A DNA stretch of 9,875 nt from Thermotogae bacterium. Lineage in GTDB: Bacteria > Thermotogota > Thermotogae > B3-G13. Made by a program: the position numbers and the translations under genes. The first letter of the stretch is position 1. The number at the start of each line of letters is the position of its first letter. The notes beneath the pieces were generated by a model. The model ran no database searches. It was not told where the DNA came from and worked only from the letters and a program-made list of their open reading frames with translations. The DNA is taken from the NCBI GenBank assembly GCA_015486095.1, contig WFSK01000257.1, forward strand, positions 1 through 9,875. Reading direction: 5' to 3'. Shown here piece after piece: positions 1-6,363 of this stretch.

Positions 1-840
1 AAACATGGTGGATTTAATATGGGTATTGGTGCAGGAGCATTCGTTCAAGGTGCGGTCCAGGCCATCTTATCCAATACCACCATACCTCAACTGACGTTAA
101 AGGGTGGGGTATCCGGCATAGGAGTAGGTGCTGTTTCTGCATCTATTGCCGGAATTTCCGTTGGGCTAAACGCGAAGATGGTTCGTTACTACGATGGTCT
201 GGATAAATTGAATATAGACAGAGTACCCATAACTGATGTCAACTTCGATTACCTTGATCCCAAGGGTGCGACCATGACTTCTCATCACGATTACATCACA
301 GGGGATCTCGGTGTACTCTTTGAAATTCCTTACGAGATGAGAAAAAATAGCCTCATTTTCTTCGATTTGGGAGGACTCGTGAGGGATGTATACCATGTAG
401 ATCGTCCACCGGAAGGGCAGGAGCCTCACATTCAAATAATAAACCCAGATAATATGAAAGACCATGAAGTAAGAATTGGGATGAGTGTGAAATTCGTGAA
501 TATGGGGTGGAGCGAACCTGTTAGTTATCTACTGATAGCAGGAGACATAGATAATCTCTTCGGTTTTCTGGATAAGATGAACTGGGGAGTAAGTTTACCA
601 GACGATTCACCGATGAAGGTCAGCAGTGTCTACAAGACCCTTCATGTAGGTACGGAGTTGATGCTCGGAAAACCTCTATCACTTCAATTCGGTATAAATC
701 AAGGATGGCTTACCGGTGGTATAACTCTGAGGTTATGGGCATTTCAGCTCCAGCTTGCCACATACGCACAGGAATTGGGAACAACTGCTGGTTCAAACGG
801 TGATAGGAGATATGTTGCGAAGTTAGCCTTTGAATTTTAG
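1..840 (+). CDS. Outer-membrane beta-barrel-like protein, 5' end cut by window
   Basis: The frame is open from base 1, so the first ATG (base 19) is probably internal. The protein from that ATG has no signal peptide, which an exported barrel should have, although GGTGG at 7-11 could act as a weak ribosome site. The visible 279 residues alternate polar and hydrophobic residues, are rich in Gly and aromatic residues in short strands, and end in Ala-Phe-Glu-Phe. A C-terminal Phe is the usual beta-signal recognised by the BAM machinery. The segment shortly before the end (YAQELG, then DRRYVAKL) resembles the last hairpin of TraF/PorV-like barrels, from memory only. Its role is unknown. The next gene follows after 23 bases on the same strand and is also barrel-like, so the two are probably co-transcribed. 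Barrel class is fairly likely; the specific family is uncertain. Confidence 0.7.
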   Translation, partial: KHGGFNMGIGAGAFVQGAVQAILSNTTIPQLTLKGGVSGIGVGAVSASIAGISVGLNAKMVRYYDGLDKLNIDRVPITDVNFDYLDPKGATMTSHHDYITGDLGVLFEIPYEMRKNSLIFFDLGGLVRDVYHVDRPPEGQEPHIQIINPDNMKDHEVRIGMSVKFVNMGWSEPVSYLLIAGDIDNLFGFLDKMNWGVSLPDDSPMKVSSVYKTLHVGTELMLGKPLSLQFGINQGWLTGGITLRLWAFQLQLATYAQELGTTAGSNGDRRYVAKLAFEF

Positions 841-863
841 TGGTAGAGAGGGGGTGATTATAA

Positions 864-1382
864 ATGAAGAGAACACTTATCATCGTCTTAGCTCTAATGG
901 TAGTTTCAGGTGCTTTGTTCGGAGATGTATTCATAGGTCTCGAGGGAAGGACTTTACCACCTGTAGCTGGAGAAACTGTAGGGATAAATGGGGATATTTT
1001 GTTGAGAGTTGACATAGGGAAAATACTATTCGATGTAATAGGAGTGTATGCCATGCTTCCAGTAGCAGGCTTTGACAACACAGGTATACACTATATTCCT
1101 TTGGATGAGCAATCGATAAGGAAGATGCTTGGGGTCGGTCTCGTTCTAAAGCCTGTCCTCAACAAACGTTTTTACTTCAGGATCGGAGCAGATGCCCCTA
1201 TTTTGGAGTGGGTGACTAACCCTGAGTTTACACGTGAAGTTCCACTCTTCTTTGGTCTGGGAACAAAGTTCGGTATGTTTGCAGCAGAGGCTGGGGTTGG
1301 AGGAACACTCTACTTCGATAAGTTCCCTCGAGGTGTATATGAATATGGAGATGTGTATCTCGCTGTTGGATTGAATTTCTGA
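864..1382 (+). CDS. Small exported beta-barrel-like envelope protein, unknown function
   Basis: 172 residues. The start is set by a strong Shine-Dalgarno, GAGGGGGTGA at 848-857, six bases before ATG. Residues 1-20 form a classic signal peptide: MKR, a hydrophobic core, then a small-residue site near SGALFG/D. The mature part is mostly amphipathic beta strands with many Gly and aromatic residues, and it ends in VYLAVGLNF; the terminal Phe again fits an outer-membrane beta-signal. With about 150 mature residues it could form an eight-stranded barrel, the smallest common size. I do not recognise the family. It is probably the last gene of a unit with the upstream barrel gene, because a strong hairpin follows within 30 bases. 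A periplasmic beta-sandwich is an alternative. Confidence 0.75.
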   Translation: MKRTLIIVLALMVVSGALFGDVFIGLEGRTLPPVAGETVGINGDILLRVDIGKILFDVIGVYAMLPVAGFDNTGIHYIPLDEQSIRKMLGVGLVLKPVLNKRFYFRIGADAPILEWVTNPEFTREVPLFFGLGTKFGMFAAEAGVGGTLYFDKFPRGVYEYGDVYLAVGLNF

Positions 1383-1408
1383 AAGGTGTAGGCAAACGCG
1401 ATAAATTC

Positions 1409-1439
1409 AACGGGGGTCATCGTGAAGATGACCCCCGTT
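1409..1439. terminator. Strong hairpin terminator between convergent genes
   Basis: A 13-bp perfect stem (left arm 1409-1421, right arm 1427-1439) closes a five-base GTGAA loop; the core is CGGGGGTCATC paired with GATGACCCCCG. On the + strand it is followed by TTTCGCGGTTCTT, a short broken T tract; on the - strand by TTGAATTTATCG. It lies 26 bases after the stop of the + gene and 28 bases beyond the stop of the convergent - gene, so it probably ends transcription from both sides. Confidence 0.85.
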
Positions 1440-1467
1440 TCGCGGTTCTTAGGGGCTTGGAAGGGGG

Positions 1468-2292
1468 CTAAAATTGAGTGGGGTTGCTTTTCAAGAATTC
1501 TGCTCTTCTCTTCAATAAATTCAGAGTGTTATCTTGCAATAAAGGTAGCATCAGGATATCGAGTTGATGTTTTGAAATCTCTTCCTTCACTTTGGGTGCA
1601 GTTTTGATGATGTTAACGAATGTATCTACGATCCTTTCGCGATTCTTCGCATATTCCTCGGGTGTCATGTTTCTTATCTTATCGAGGAGTTTGCCTAACA
1701 TATCCTTTACGTTTGGAAGTACTTTAGGTTGTCCTCTCAACGTCATCAATGCTTTCCTGCGTTTTGCAACGATCGCTTCACCTGCGGCCCCTTTTGAGAA
1801 CCCTCTGACTCCTGCTCTTCGTAAGCGCTGAGAAGAGAAGAAGGTATTTAACCTTCTTAAAATGTAATCTCTTATAGCACTCTTCTGTTCATCCCTTAGC
1901 AGGTTTAATATCCCATCTTTGAATTCTTCTATGAGTTTTTGCCTTTCCAGTGAAAACGATCGCAGCTGTCTCTTCATATATGTCACGTCTTTTCCTGCTA
2001 CTAAGGCATCTTGTATGGATTTAATCAGCGCATCGCGTTTTGCTATCTGTGCTTCTAAAGATCTCTTAGTCTTGTTAGACAGATCGATGATTCCTTCGAT
2101 CTGAGTTGCGCTTAAACCTGCTGCATTGATCGCTTCTAAGGTGAATATTCCCGCGTAGGTTCCCACCGGAGAAGGAAGAAAATTCCCTATGTTTGTCTTT
2201 ACCACTGGCTTAACTGCTGGTGGAGTGGCCAAGGCGATCGTACCCAGCAGCACAATGCCGATCAAAGATGTTAGAATTAAGACTCTTTTCAA
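1468..2292 (-). CDS. Exported helical Spy/CpxP-like protein, TTG start
   Basis: 274 residues. The start codon is TTG (2290-2292), supported by a near-perfect Shine-Dalgarno GGAGGTG at 2300-2306, seven bases upstream. Residues 1-22 are a signal peptide (MKR, long hydrophobic run, ALA/TP cleavage site). The mature protein is almost entirely helical and basic. Residues 60-140 show a pair of LTxxQ-like motifs (LSATQ at 60-64, LRDEQ at 132-136) bracketing two long charged helices. This is the arrangement of Spy/CpxP periplasmic chaperones and related metal-stress proteins, but here with a further helical C-terminal half (about 150-274, including MTPEEYAKNRERIVD) longer than classic Spy. The family link rests on motif pattern only. 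It may be a periplasmic chaperone or stress-response protein. It is transcribed alone, with a palindrome in its leader suggesting specific control. Confidence 0.75.
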   Translation of the reverse strand: MKRVLILTSLIGIVLLGTIALATPPAVKPVVKTNIGNFLPSPVGTYAGIFTLEAINAAGLSATQIEGIIDLSNKTKRSLEAQIAKRDALIKSIQDALVAGKDVTYMKRQLRSFSLERQKLIEEFKDGILNLLRDEQKSAIRDYILRRLNTFFSSQRLRRAGVRGFSKGAAGEAIVAKRRKALMTLRGQPKVLPNVKDMLGKLLDKIRNMTPEEYAKNRERIVDTFVNIIKTAPKVKEEISKHQLDILMLPLLQDNTLNLLKRRAEFLKSNPTQF

Positions 2293-2319
2293 AGACCTAC
2301 ACCTCCAAATTTTCGTTTC

Positions 2320-2335
2320 TTCGATCGCGATCGAA
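2320..2335. promoter_or_regulatory. Perfect 16-bp palindrome in leader of the Spy-like gene
   Basis: TTCGATCGCGATCGAA reads identically on both strands. It sits 28 bases upstream of the TTG start of the - strand gene and 14 bases upstream of its Shine-Dalgarno. This is a suitable place for a dimeric repressor operator, or for an RNA hairpin near the 5' end of the transcript. A weak promoter candidate lies farther upstream on the - strand (TTGAAC, 19 bases, TCTAAT), which would place the palindrome around or just after the transcription start. The regulator is unknown. Confidence 0.4.
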
Positions 2336-2455
2336 CTGAAAGATTAGACTGGAGGATCTGAAGATAGGTTCAAAAGATGAAAGATGTTCGAATTAGTCAC
2401 GGAATCCTGGAGAAAACATCGGAGTTGGATAAATGAAGGAAATCTTTGCTGAAGA

Positions 2456-3106
2456 TCAAGACCCGTTGGTAGTTGAATGATGCCAGCCTTTAATGTCTTC
2501 TCTAAACCGATGAAACTCTTCTTTAGCGATGAATCCTTTCAAACATTTTTCGTTGGAACATAAGGCATTTATTGCTGAATGGAGGAGAGTTTTCGTATCA
2601 TCGTTGATTATTTCTCGTTTGTGAGAATAATAATCATTTAGATAATGAAGAGCCCGTGGAGAGTTTGTATATGCTATGGCCATTATTGCCATATCGATAA
2701 TGGGTTGTTCGTAGTTCCCCGTTAATATCAAGCCTATGGCATCTACAACGCTTTCTCCTTCTCCTAACTTTGCCAATGCCTCATATATAATACATTCTCC
2801 GTATTCATCGTAATAACTTAAAAGTTTATAGAGTATATCTATATCGTCTTTGCTTCCTATATCGCCCAGGATATCGACTAAATACAGAACCTCCATTGCC
2901 CTTTTATCCACTTCATCGGTTCTATATATCTCCCTTAAGCGTTCAGATATTCTTTTACTGGCGGTATCTTTGAAGTTCATAAGAGCCTCTTTTACTATCT
3001 CCACTACAGAATATTCGTTTTCGTTCTGGAGGATAGCAAGTAGTTGTGGAATTATTACCTCTCCTTTTTCCTTTACCAACTTCAACAATTTTTCACGCTC
3101 TGTCAT
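2456..3106 (-). CDS. HEAT-like helical-repeat protein coupled to the sigma-54 activator gene
   Basis: 216 residues from the ATG at 3104-3106. I chose this start because AGAGG at 3116-3120 lies nine bases upstream; the in-frame ATG at 3130 has no ribosome site and adds only eight residues. The sequence is all-helical, with repeated helix pairs such as IIPQLLAILQNEN, DIDILYKLLSYYDE, CIIYEALAKLGEGESVVDAI and PRALHYLNDYY. These resemble HEAT/PBS-type repeats, which usually form a protein-binding solenoid. There is no signal peptide or membrane helix, so it is cytoplasmic. Its start overlaps the end of the activator gene by 14 bases, which implies translational coupling and near-equal synthesis. 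It may bind and modulate that activator, but this is inference. No catalytic motif is seen. Confidence 0.8.
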   Translation of the reverse strand: MTEREKLLKLVKEKGEVIIPQLLAILQNENEYSVVEIVKEALMNFKDTASKRISERLREIYRTDEVDKRAMEVLYLVDILGDIGSKDDIDILYKLLSYYDEYGECIIYEALAKLGEGESVVDAIGLILTGNYEQPIIDMAIMAIAYTNSPRALHYLNDYYSHKREIINDDTKTLLHSAINALCSNEKCLKGFIAKEEFHRFREDIKGWHHSTTNGS

Positions 3107-4847
3107 CTGCTTTTTCCTCTGATAATCCATATTTTTTTATCTTGTAATATAAACTCCTTATACTTATCTTTAGGATATCCGCAGCTTCTTTTTTGCTCTT
3201 TGCCAGGGATAATACCCTTTTTATGGTATCCTTCTCTATTCTCTGAAGGATCATGGAAAGTGGTTCTATTCGTTCTTCTTTCTCAACAGCGTTTACCCTT
3301 TTTATACCTTTAAATGAACCCATGGGAAACAAAGGTGGAATATCCTGGAGATCTATAACCCGAGCATTGTAACCAGCATTTATCATTGCCCTTCCGATAG
3401 CGTTCTCCAATTCCCTAACGTTTCCTGGCCAATCATAGGCTCTCAATACCTTTAGTGCACTTTCCGTTATGCGTTCCACAATTCTCCCGTATTCCTGGTT
3501 TAACTTCTTTATTATCATGTCTACCAGGAGTGGGATATCTTCCTTGTGTTCCCTGAGCGGAGGTATGTATATGGGTACAACGTTGAGACGGTAATACAGG
3601 TCTGGTAAAAATCTACCTTCTTTTACCTCTTTGGTGAGGTCTATATTCGTAGCGGCTATTACTCTGGTATTAACCGTAATCGGTTTTGTAGCACCAACCC
3701 TGATGATCTCATGTTCCTGAAGAACTCTCAACAATTTCGTTTGCAATCTCATAGATATCTTGCCTATCTCATCCAAGAAGATCGTCCCACCATTTGCCTC
3801 CTCGAAGAATCCCTTCTTTCCCCCCTTCTTTGCCCCTGTGAATGCCCCCTCTTCGTAGCCGAACAATTCTGCTTCCAATATATCTTCGGGGAGTGCGGCA
3901 CAGTTGATTCTGATGAAGGGCATTTCGCGCCTATCACTGGCATTATGAATGGAATGGGCGAAGAGTTCCTTACCGGTACCACTCTCTCCGATGAGCAGGA
4001 TCGTGGCGGGTGTCGGAGCCGCTTTCTTCGCCTGCTCTATGGCCATCTTTATTCCAGGACTCGAACCGACGATATCTTCGAAGGAATATTTTGCTTGAAC
4101 CTTGCGCAGAAGCATCTTCGTCTTTTCCAATTCTCTGGTCAACGCGACCAATTCGGAGGTATCCCTTATCACAGCTACGCTGCCCATGATCTTACCGTTC
4201 ATTATTATTGGTGCCCCATTAACGGTGACATCCTTTCTCTGAGGTCCGACCTTCATTCTCACATTCGTTATCGTCTTACCGGTCTTCAAAACTCTCATAT
4301 GGACACTTTCTCCTTCTGCTATATCTACGGTTGCAGGTTTTCCGATAACATCTCGCATACTCAGTCCTGTCAATCTCGTATATGCTTTGTTTACCAATAT
4401 TTCTTTCCCATCCTTATCCACAACCGATATCCCATCGTAAGTGGAATCGATTATCGCATTCAACATGGTCTTTATCTTTTCCAGATCCGTAACTTTCTTC
4501 GCAAGGTCCTTCACTTCACTGATATCTCGAAAAACGGAGGCGGCTCCAACTACTTCACCGTTATTTTTCACAATAGGGACTCTGTTCGTAACTATTACAC
4601 GGGAATCACTTAATCTTTGTATGGAATTCAAGGTGCTCTTGCCAGTCTCGATCACCTCGGGTAAACGAGTATTTTTAATGACCTTTCGAATATCCTTTCC
4701 TACAGATTCGTGTTGTGGAATCCCAAGGAGTTCCGCCCCGGCACGATTCAAAAAACGTATATTCATATCCTTATCTATCATTATGATTCCTTCATGTATG
4801 GCGTTCAGAATACATTTTGTCTCTATAACATCATCGATATCGGACAT
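3093..4847 (-). CDS. Sigma-54-dependent transcriptional activator, PAS-PAS-AAA+-HTH
   Basis: 584 residues. The start at 4847 is preceded by GGAGAG (4854-4859) with a six-base spacer; a longer frame to 4937 would run 74 bases into nadK and lacks support. Two PAS domains occupy about residues 10-110 and 128-232, each ending in a typical VFRDIS/VIRDTS strand. The AAA+ module (about 255-490) has Walker A GESGTGKE (287-294), the sigma-54-contacting loop GAFTGA (334-339), Walker B GGTIFLDE (353-360), the arginine-bearing GRFLPDLYYRLN (411-422) and WPGNVRELEN (473-482). A Fis-type helix-turn-helix lies at about 545-574. All residues needed to remodel sigma-54 RNA polymerase appear intact. There is no receiver domain, so the signal is probably sensed by the PAS domains (ligand, heme, flavin or redox). 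It is the second gene of the nadK operon, 16 bases after nadK. Its target promoters are unknown. Confidence 0.95.
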   Translation of the reverse strand: MSDIDDVIETKCILNAIHEGIIMIDKDMNIRFLNRAGAELLGIPQHESVGKDIRKVIKNTRLPEVIETGKSTLNSIQRLSDSRVIVTNRVPIVKNNGEVVGAASVFRDISEVKDLAKKVTDLEKIKTMLNAIIDSTYDGISVVDKDGKEILVNKAYTRLTGLSMRDVIGKPATVDIAEGESVHMRVLKTGKTITNVRMKVGPQRKDVTVNGAPIIMNGKIMGSVAVIRDTSELVALTRELEKTKMLLRKVQAKYSFEDIVGSSPGIKMAIEQAKKAAPTPATILLIGESGTGKELFAHSIHNASDRREMPFIRINCAALPEDILEAELFGYEEGAFTGAKKGGKKGFFEEANGGTIFLDEIGKISMRLQTKLLRVLQEHEIIRVGATKPITVNTRVIAATNIDLTKEVKEGRFLPDLYYRLNVVPIYIPPLREHKEDIPLLVDMIIKKLNQEYGRIVERITESALKVLRAYDWPGNVRELENAIGRAMINAGYNARVIDLQDIPPLFPMGSFKGIKRVNAVEKEERIEPLSMILQRIEKDTIKRVLSLAKSKKEAADILKISIRSLYYKIKKYGLSEEKADDRA

Positions 4848-4863
4848 ATGCTTCTCTCCATAG

Positions 4864-5742
4864 TTATAATTCCCTTTTCCCCCATGCCAACTTCTTCTGA
4901 ACGAGTTTGTAGAAATTCCTTTCTTTGAATTCAGCAAATCTTGCCCTGGCAGAAGACATATCTATCCTTACCTCCATATCGTGATCAAAATCACTCTTTT
5001 CCTGTCCGTCTATCACCAAAGAAACGTTGACATCGCTCTCGAGCACGGAAGCAGTTATAACATCATCTTCGGTTAGGATTATAGGCCTCGTTCCTATGGT
5101 ATGAGGACATATGGGGCAGAACGCTATACCCTTTATATATGGATTTATTATCGGCCCTCCGGCACTCATGAGATATGCGGTAGAACCCGTTGGTGTGGAG
5201 AAGATCAAACCATCTCCTCTCACATAGGAAAAGAATTCACCATTTATCGTTATCTTAAAGGTGGGTACATGTGAAGCGGGTTCACGGAGCAATACGACAT
5301 CGTTAACTGCAAGGTCTTTCGAGAGTTTCTTCTCATTCTTATAAAGAGTGGCGCATATCATTGGTCTTTCCATTATCCTGAATTCCTTCTGAAGGATCTT
5401 TGGGAAAAAGGTATCGATTTCACCGGCACCTATGGCAGTTAGAAAACCGAATGAACCAGTGTTTATACCGAGTATGGGTGTGTTAGAAGATATCATATGC
5501 CTTGCCGCATACAACATGGTCCCGTCTCCACCAAAGACGATCAGGATTCCGATCAGGCCCTTCATTTCTTCTATCTTTAGAGTTCTTGCCTTAAATCGGG
5601 CATCTTTGTGATCTTGATCCACGAATGCCACAACATACTCTATTCCTTCTGCCAACAACCTTTGAGCGAATTGCAATCCAGATTTAACGGCAACCTTGTT
5701 GAAATTGTTGATCAACAATCCTAAAATTTCACCTGTAACCAT
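4864..5742 (-). CDS. nadK: NAD kinase (ATP-NAD kinase)
   Basis: 292 residues, the usual bacterial length. The enzyme phosphorylates the 2'-hydroxyl of the adenosine ribose of NAD to make NADP in the cytoplasm. Diagnostic motifs are present: GGDGT at 71-75 after a hydrophobic strand, LGINTGSFGFL (91-101), the conserved Asn-Asp pair in AVNDVV (N147, D148), GDGLIFSTPTGSTAY (176-190) and CPICPH (209-214). ATG at 5742 is preceded by GGAG (5750-5753) with a seven-base spacer. It is the first gene of a three-gene operon with the PAS-type sigma-54 activator and the HEAT-like protein; the activator starts 16 bases after its stop. A promoter candidate lies immediately upstream. The linkage may reflect redox-related regulation, but nadK neighbours vary widely between bacteria. 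Confidence 0.97.
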   Translation of the reverse strand: MVTGEILGLLINNFNKVAVKSGLQFAQRLLAEGIEYVVAFVDQDHKDARFKARTLKIEEMKGLIGILIVFGGDGTMLYAARHMISSNTPILGINTGSFGFLTAIGAGEIDTFFPKILQKEFRIMERPMICATLYKNEKKLSKDLAVNDVVLLREPASHVPTFKITINGEFFSYVRGDGLIFSTPTGSTAYLMSAGGPIINPYIKGIAFCPICPHTIGTRPIILTEDDVITASVLESDVNVSLVIDGQEKSDFDHDMEVRIDMSSARARFAEFKERNFYKLVQKKLAWGKREL

Positions 5743-5761
5743 ATCTCATCTCCACAATATA

Positions 5762-5790
5762 ATGATATCATGGAAGATATGGAATAACAA
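5762..5790 (-). promoter_or_regulatory. Candidate sigma-70-type promoter of the nadK operon
   Basis: Read on the - strand: TTGTTA (5785-5790), a 17-base spacer, then TATCAT (5762-5767), preceded by TGA as an extended -10 (TGATATCAT). Five of six -10 bases and four of six -35 bases match consensus. The expected start, about 5755, leaves a leader of roughly 13 bases carrying the GGAG ribosome site. Confidence 0.5.
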
Positions 5791-5817
5791 ATAGAAGATT
5801 ATGAACGACTGTATTGC

Positions 5818-5846
5818 TTGACACAGCATTCTGAACACAGGATAAG
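5818..5846 (+). promoter_or_regulatory. Candidate + strand promoter with perfect -35, facing no obvious gene
   Basis: TTGACA (5818-5823), a 17-base spacer and GATAAG (5841-5846). The -35 is perfect and the -10 matches four of six bases. Transcription would start near 5853, run through the 31-base hairpin at 5870-5900 and then antisense to the secreted acidic-protein gene. It could drive a small or antisense RNA, or be a chance match. Confidence 0.3.
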
Positions 5847-5869
5847 GCAGTTTGAACATTCAAGGAGAG

Positions 5870-5900
5870 CTACTCACCCCATTGACAATGGGGTGAGTAG
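5870..5900 (-). terminator. 31-base perfect inverted repeat downstream of the acidic-protein gene
   Basis: Arms CTACTCACCCCATTG (5870-5884) and CAATGGGGTGAGTAG (5886-5900) are exact reverse complements around one central A, giving a GC-rich stem of about 14 bp with a GAC loop. It begins 19 bases past the stop of the - strand gene, the usual terminator position. No T run follows on either strand (CTCTCCTTGAATG on the -), so it may be an mRNA 3'-end stabiliser, a protein-binding palindrome or an atypical terminator. Confidence 0.5.
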
Positions 5901-5919
5901 TACTTACCGTCCAGCCTTT

Positions 5920-6300
5920 TTAATCCTCTGCTGAGGTTCCTTCATTTCCATCTGGTCCACCTTGTGGTCCGTCCTGTTGTTGGATGTTATCGTTGTCTAC
6001 TTCCTTCTTTTTTCCTTTGATCTCTTCATTTACATCTGGACCATCATTAGGACCCGATTGTTGTTCAATCTGTTCCTGGACGTTATCATTGTCTGTTGCT
6101 TCTTTCGTTTCCTCCTCTTGGATTGATTTTACCGAAGAGATATTCGTTGATCGCAGCGATTGTGTTTGCTGAGATGATAATGTTGTACTCTGTTGTGTCG
6201 GGGAGGAGACGTTAGTCGGATGCTTTGACTCCGTTGCAAGTAGCGTTAAACTTGCACTCAATACCGCAGCGATTGCCAATACTATAAGCCATTTTTTCAT
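5920..6300 (-). CDS. Small secreted acidic low-complexity protein with duplicated motif
   Basis: 126 residues from ATG at 6300, chosen because a near-perfect AGGAGGTGA lies five bases upstream; an in-frame ATG at 6348 would place 16 charged residues before the signal peptide. Residues 1-24 are a signal peptide (MKKWLIV, hydrophobic core, LLATES), with cleavage near residue 22. The mature protein is disordered-looking: a Ser/Thr/Gln-rich stretch (28-60), then an acidic part with two copies of one motif. Copy 1 (70-93) begins DNDNVQ and contains GPNDGPDVNEE; copy 2 (102-121) begins DNDNIQ and contains GPQGGPDGNEG. No cysteines and no enzyme motif. The Asp/Asn/Gly pattern could bind cations such as calcium, which is inference. 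It is divergent from the two-component genes and shares their 96-bp control region, so it is a likely target of that system. I do not recognise the family. Confidence 0.8.
   Translation of the reverse strand: MKKWLIVLAIAAVLSASLTLLATESKHPTNVSSPTQQSTTLSSQQTQSLRSTNISSVKSIQEEETKEATDNDNVQEQIEQQSGPNDGPDVNEEIKGKKKEVDNDNIQQQDGPQGGPDGNEGTSAED
5938..6093 (-). repeat. Imperfect tandem duplication inside the acidic-protein gene
   Basis: Copy 1 (6022-6093) and copy 2 (5938-5997) encode the DNDN(V/I)Q...GP..GPD.NE motif and are visibly similar in DNA as well (for example CATCTGG(A/T)CCA and GTTATC(A/G)TTGTCT on the + strand). Copy 1 has a 12-base, four-codon insertion relative to copy 2. A Lys-rich linker (IKGKKKEV) separates them. 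Confidence 0.75.
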
Positions 6301-6363
6301 GATTCTCACCTCCTTTCTTTTGGACTTCAAAGATAGTGTAGATACCAAAGATTAAAAATAAAT

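Noticed and set aside
2293..2455. Terminator for the nadK operon
   Set aside because: Only a weak 5-6 bp stem (GATCTT/AAGATT) near 2444-2460 with no T run; not enough to call.
3711..4613. 300-codon open frame on the + strand
   Set aside because: It is antisense to the sigma-54 activator, whose motifs are unmistakable. The product is rich in Cys, His and Tyr with no pattern.
4848..4937. N-terminal extension of the sigma-54 activator
   Set aside because: It would overlap nadK by 74 bases and add a low-quality segment; ATG 4847 has a good GGAGAG site.
5870..5900. Single CRISPR repeat or insertion-element end
   Set aside because: Only one copy in the window, with no spacer array, no transposase and no target duplication; its position fits an mRNA 3' hairpin.
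6301..6348. N-terminal extension of the acidic secreted protein
   Set aside because: It would bury the signal peptide behind 16 polar residues; ATG 6300 has a near-perfect Shine-Dalgarno.
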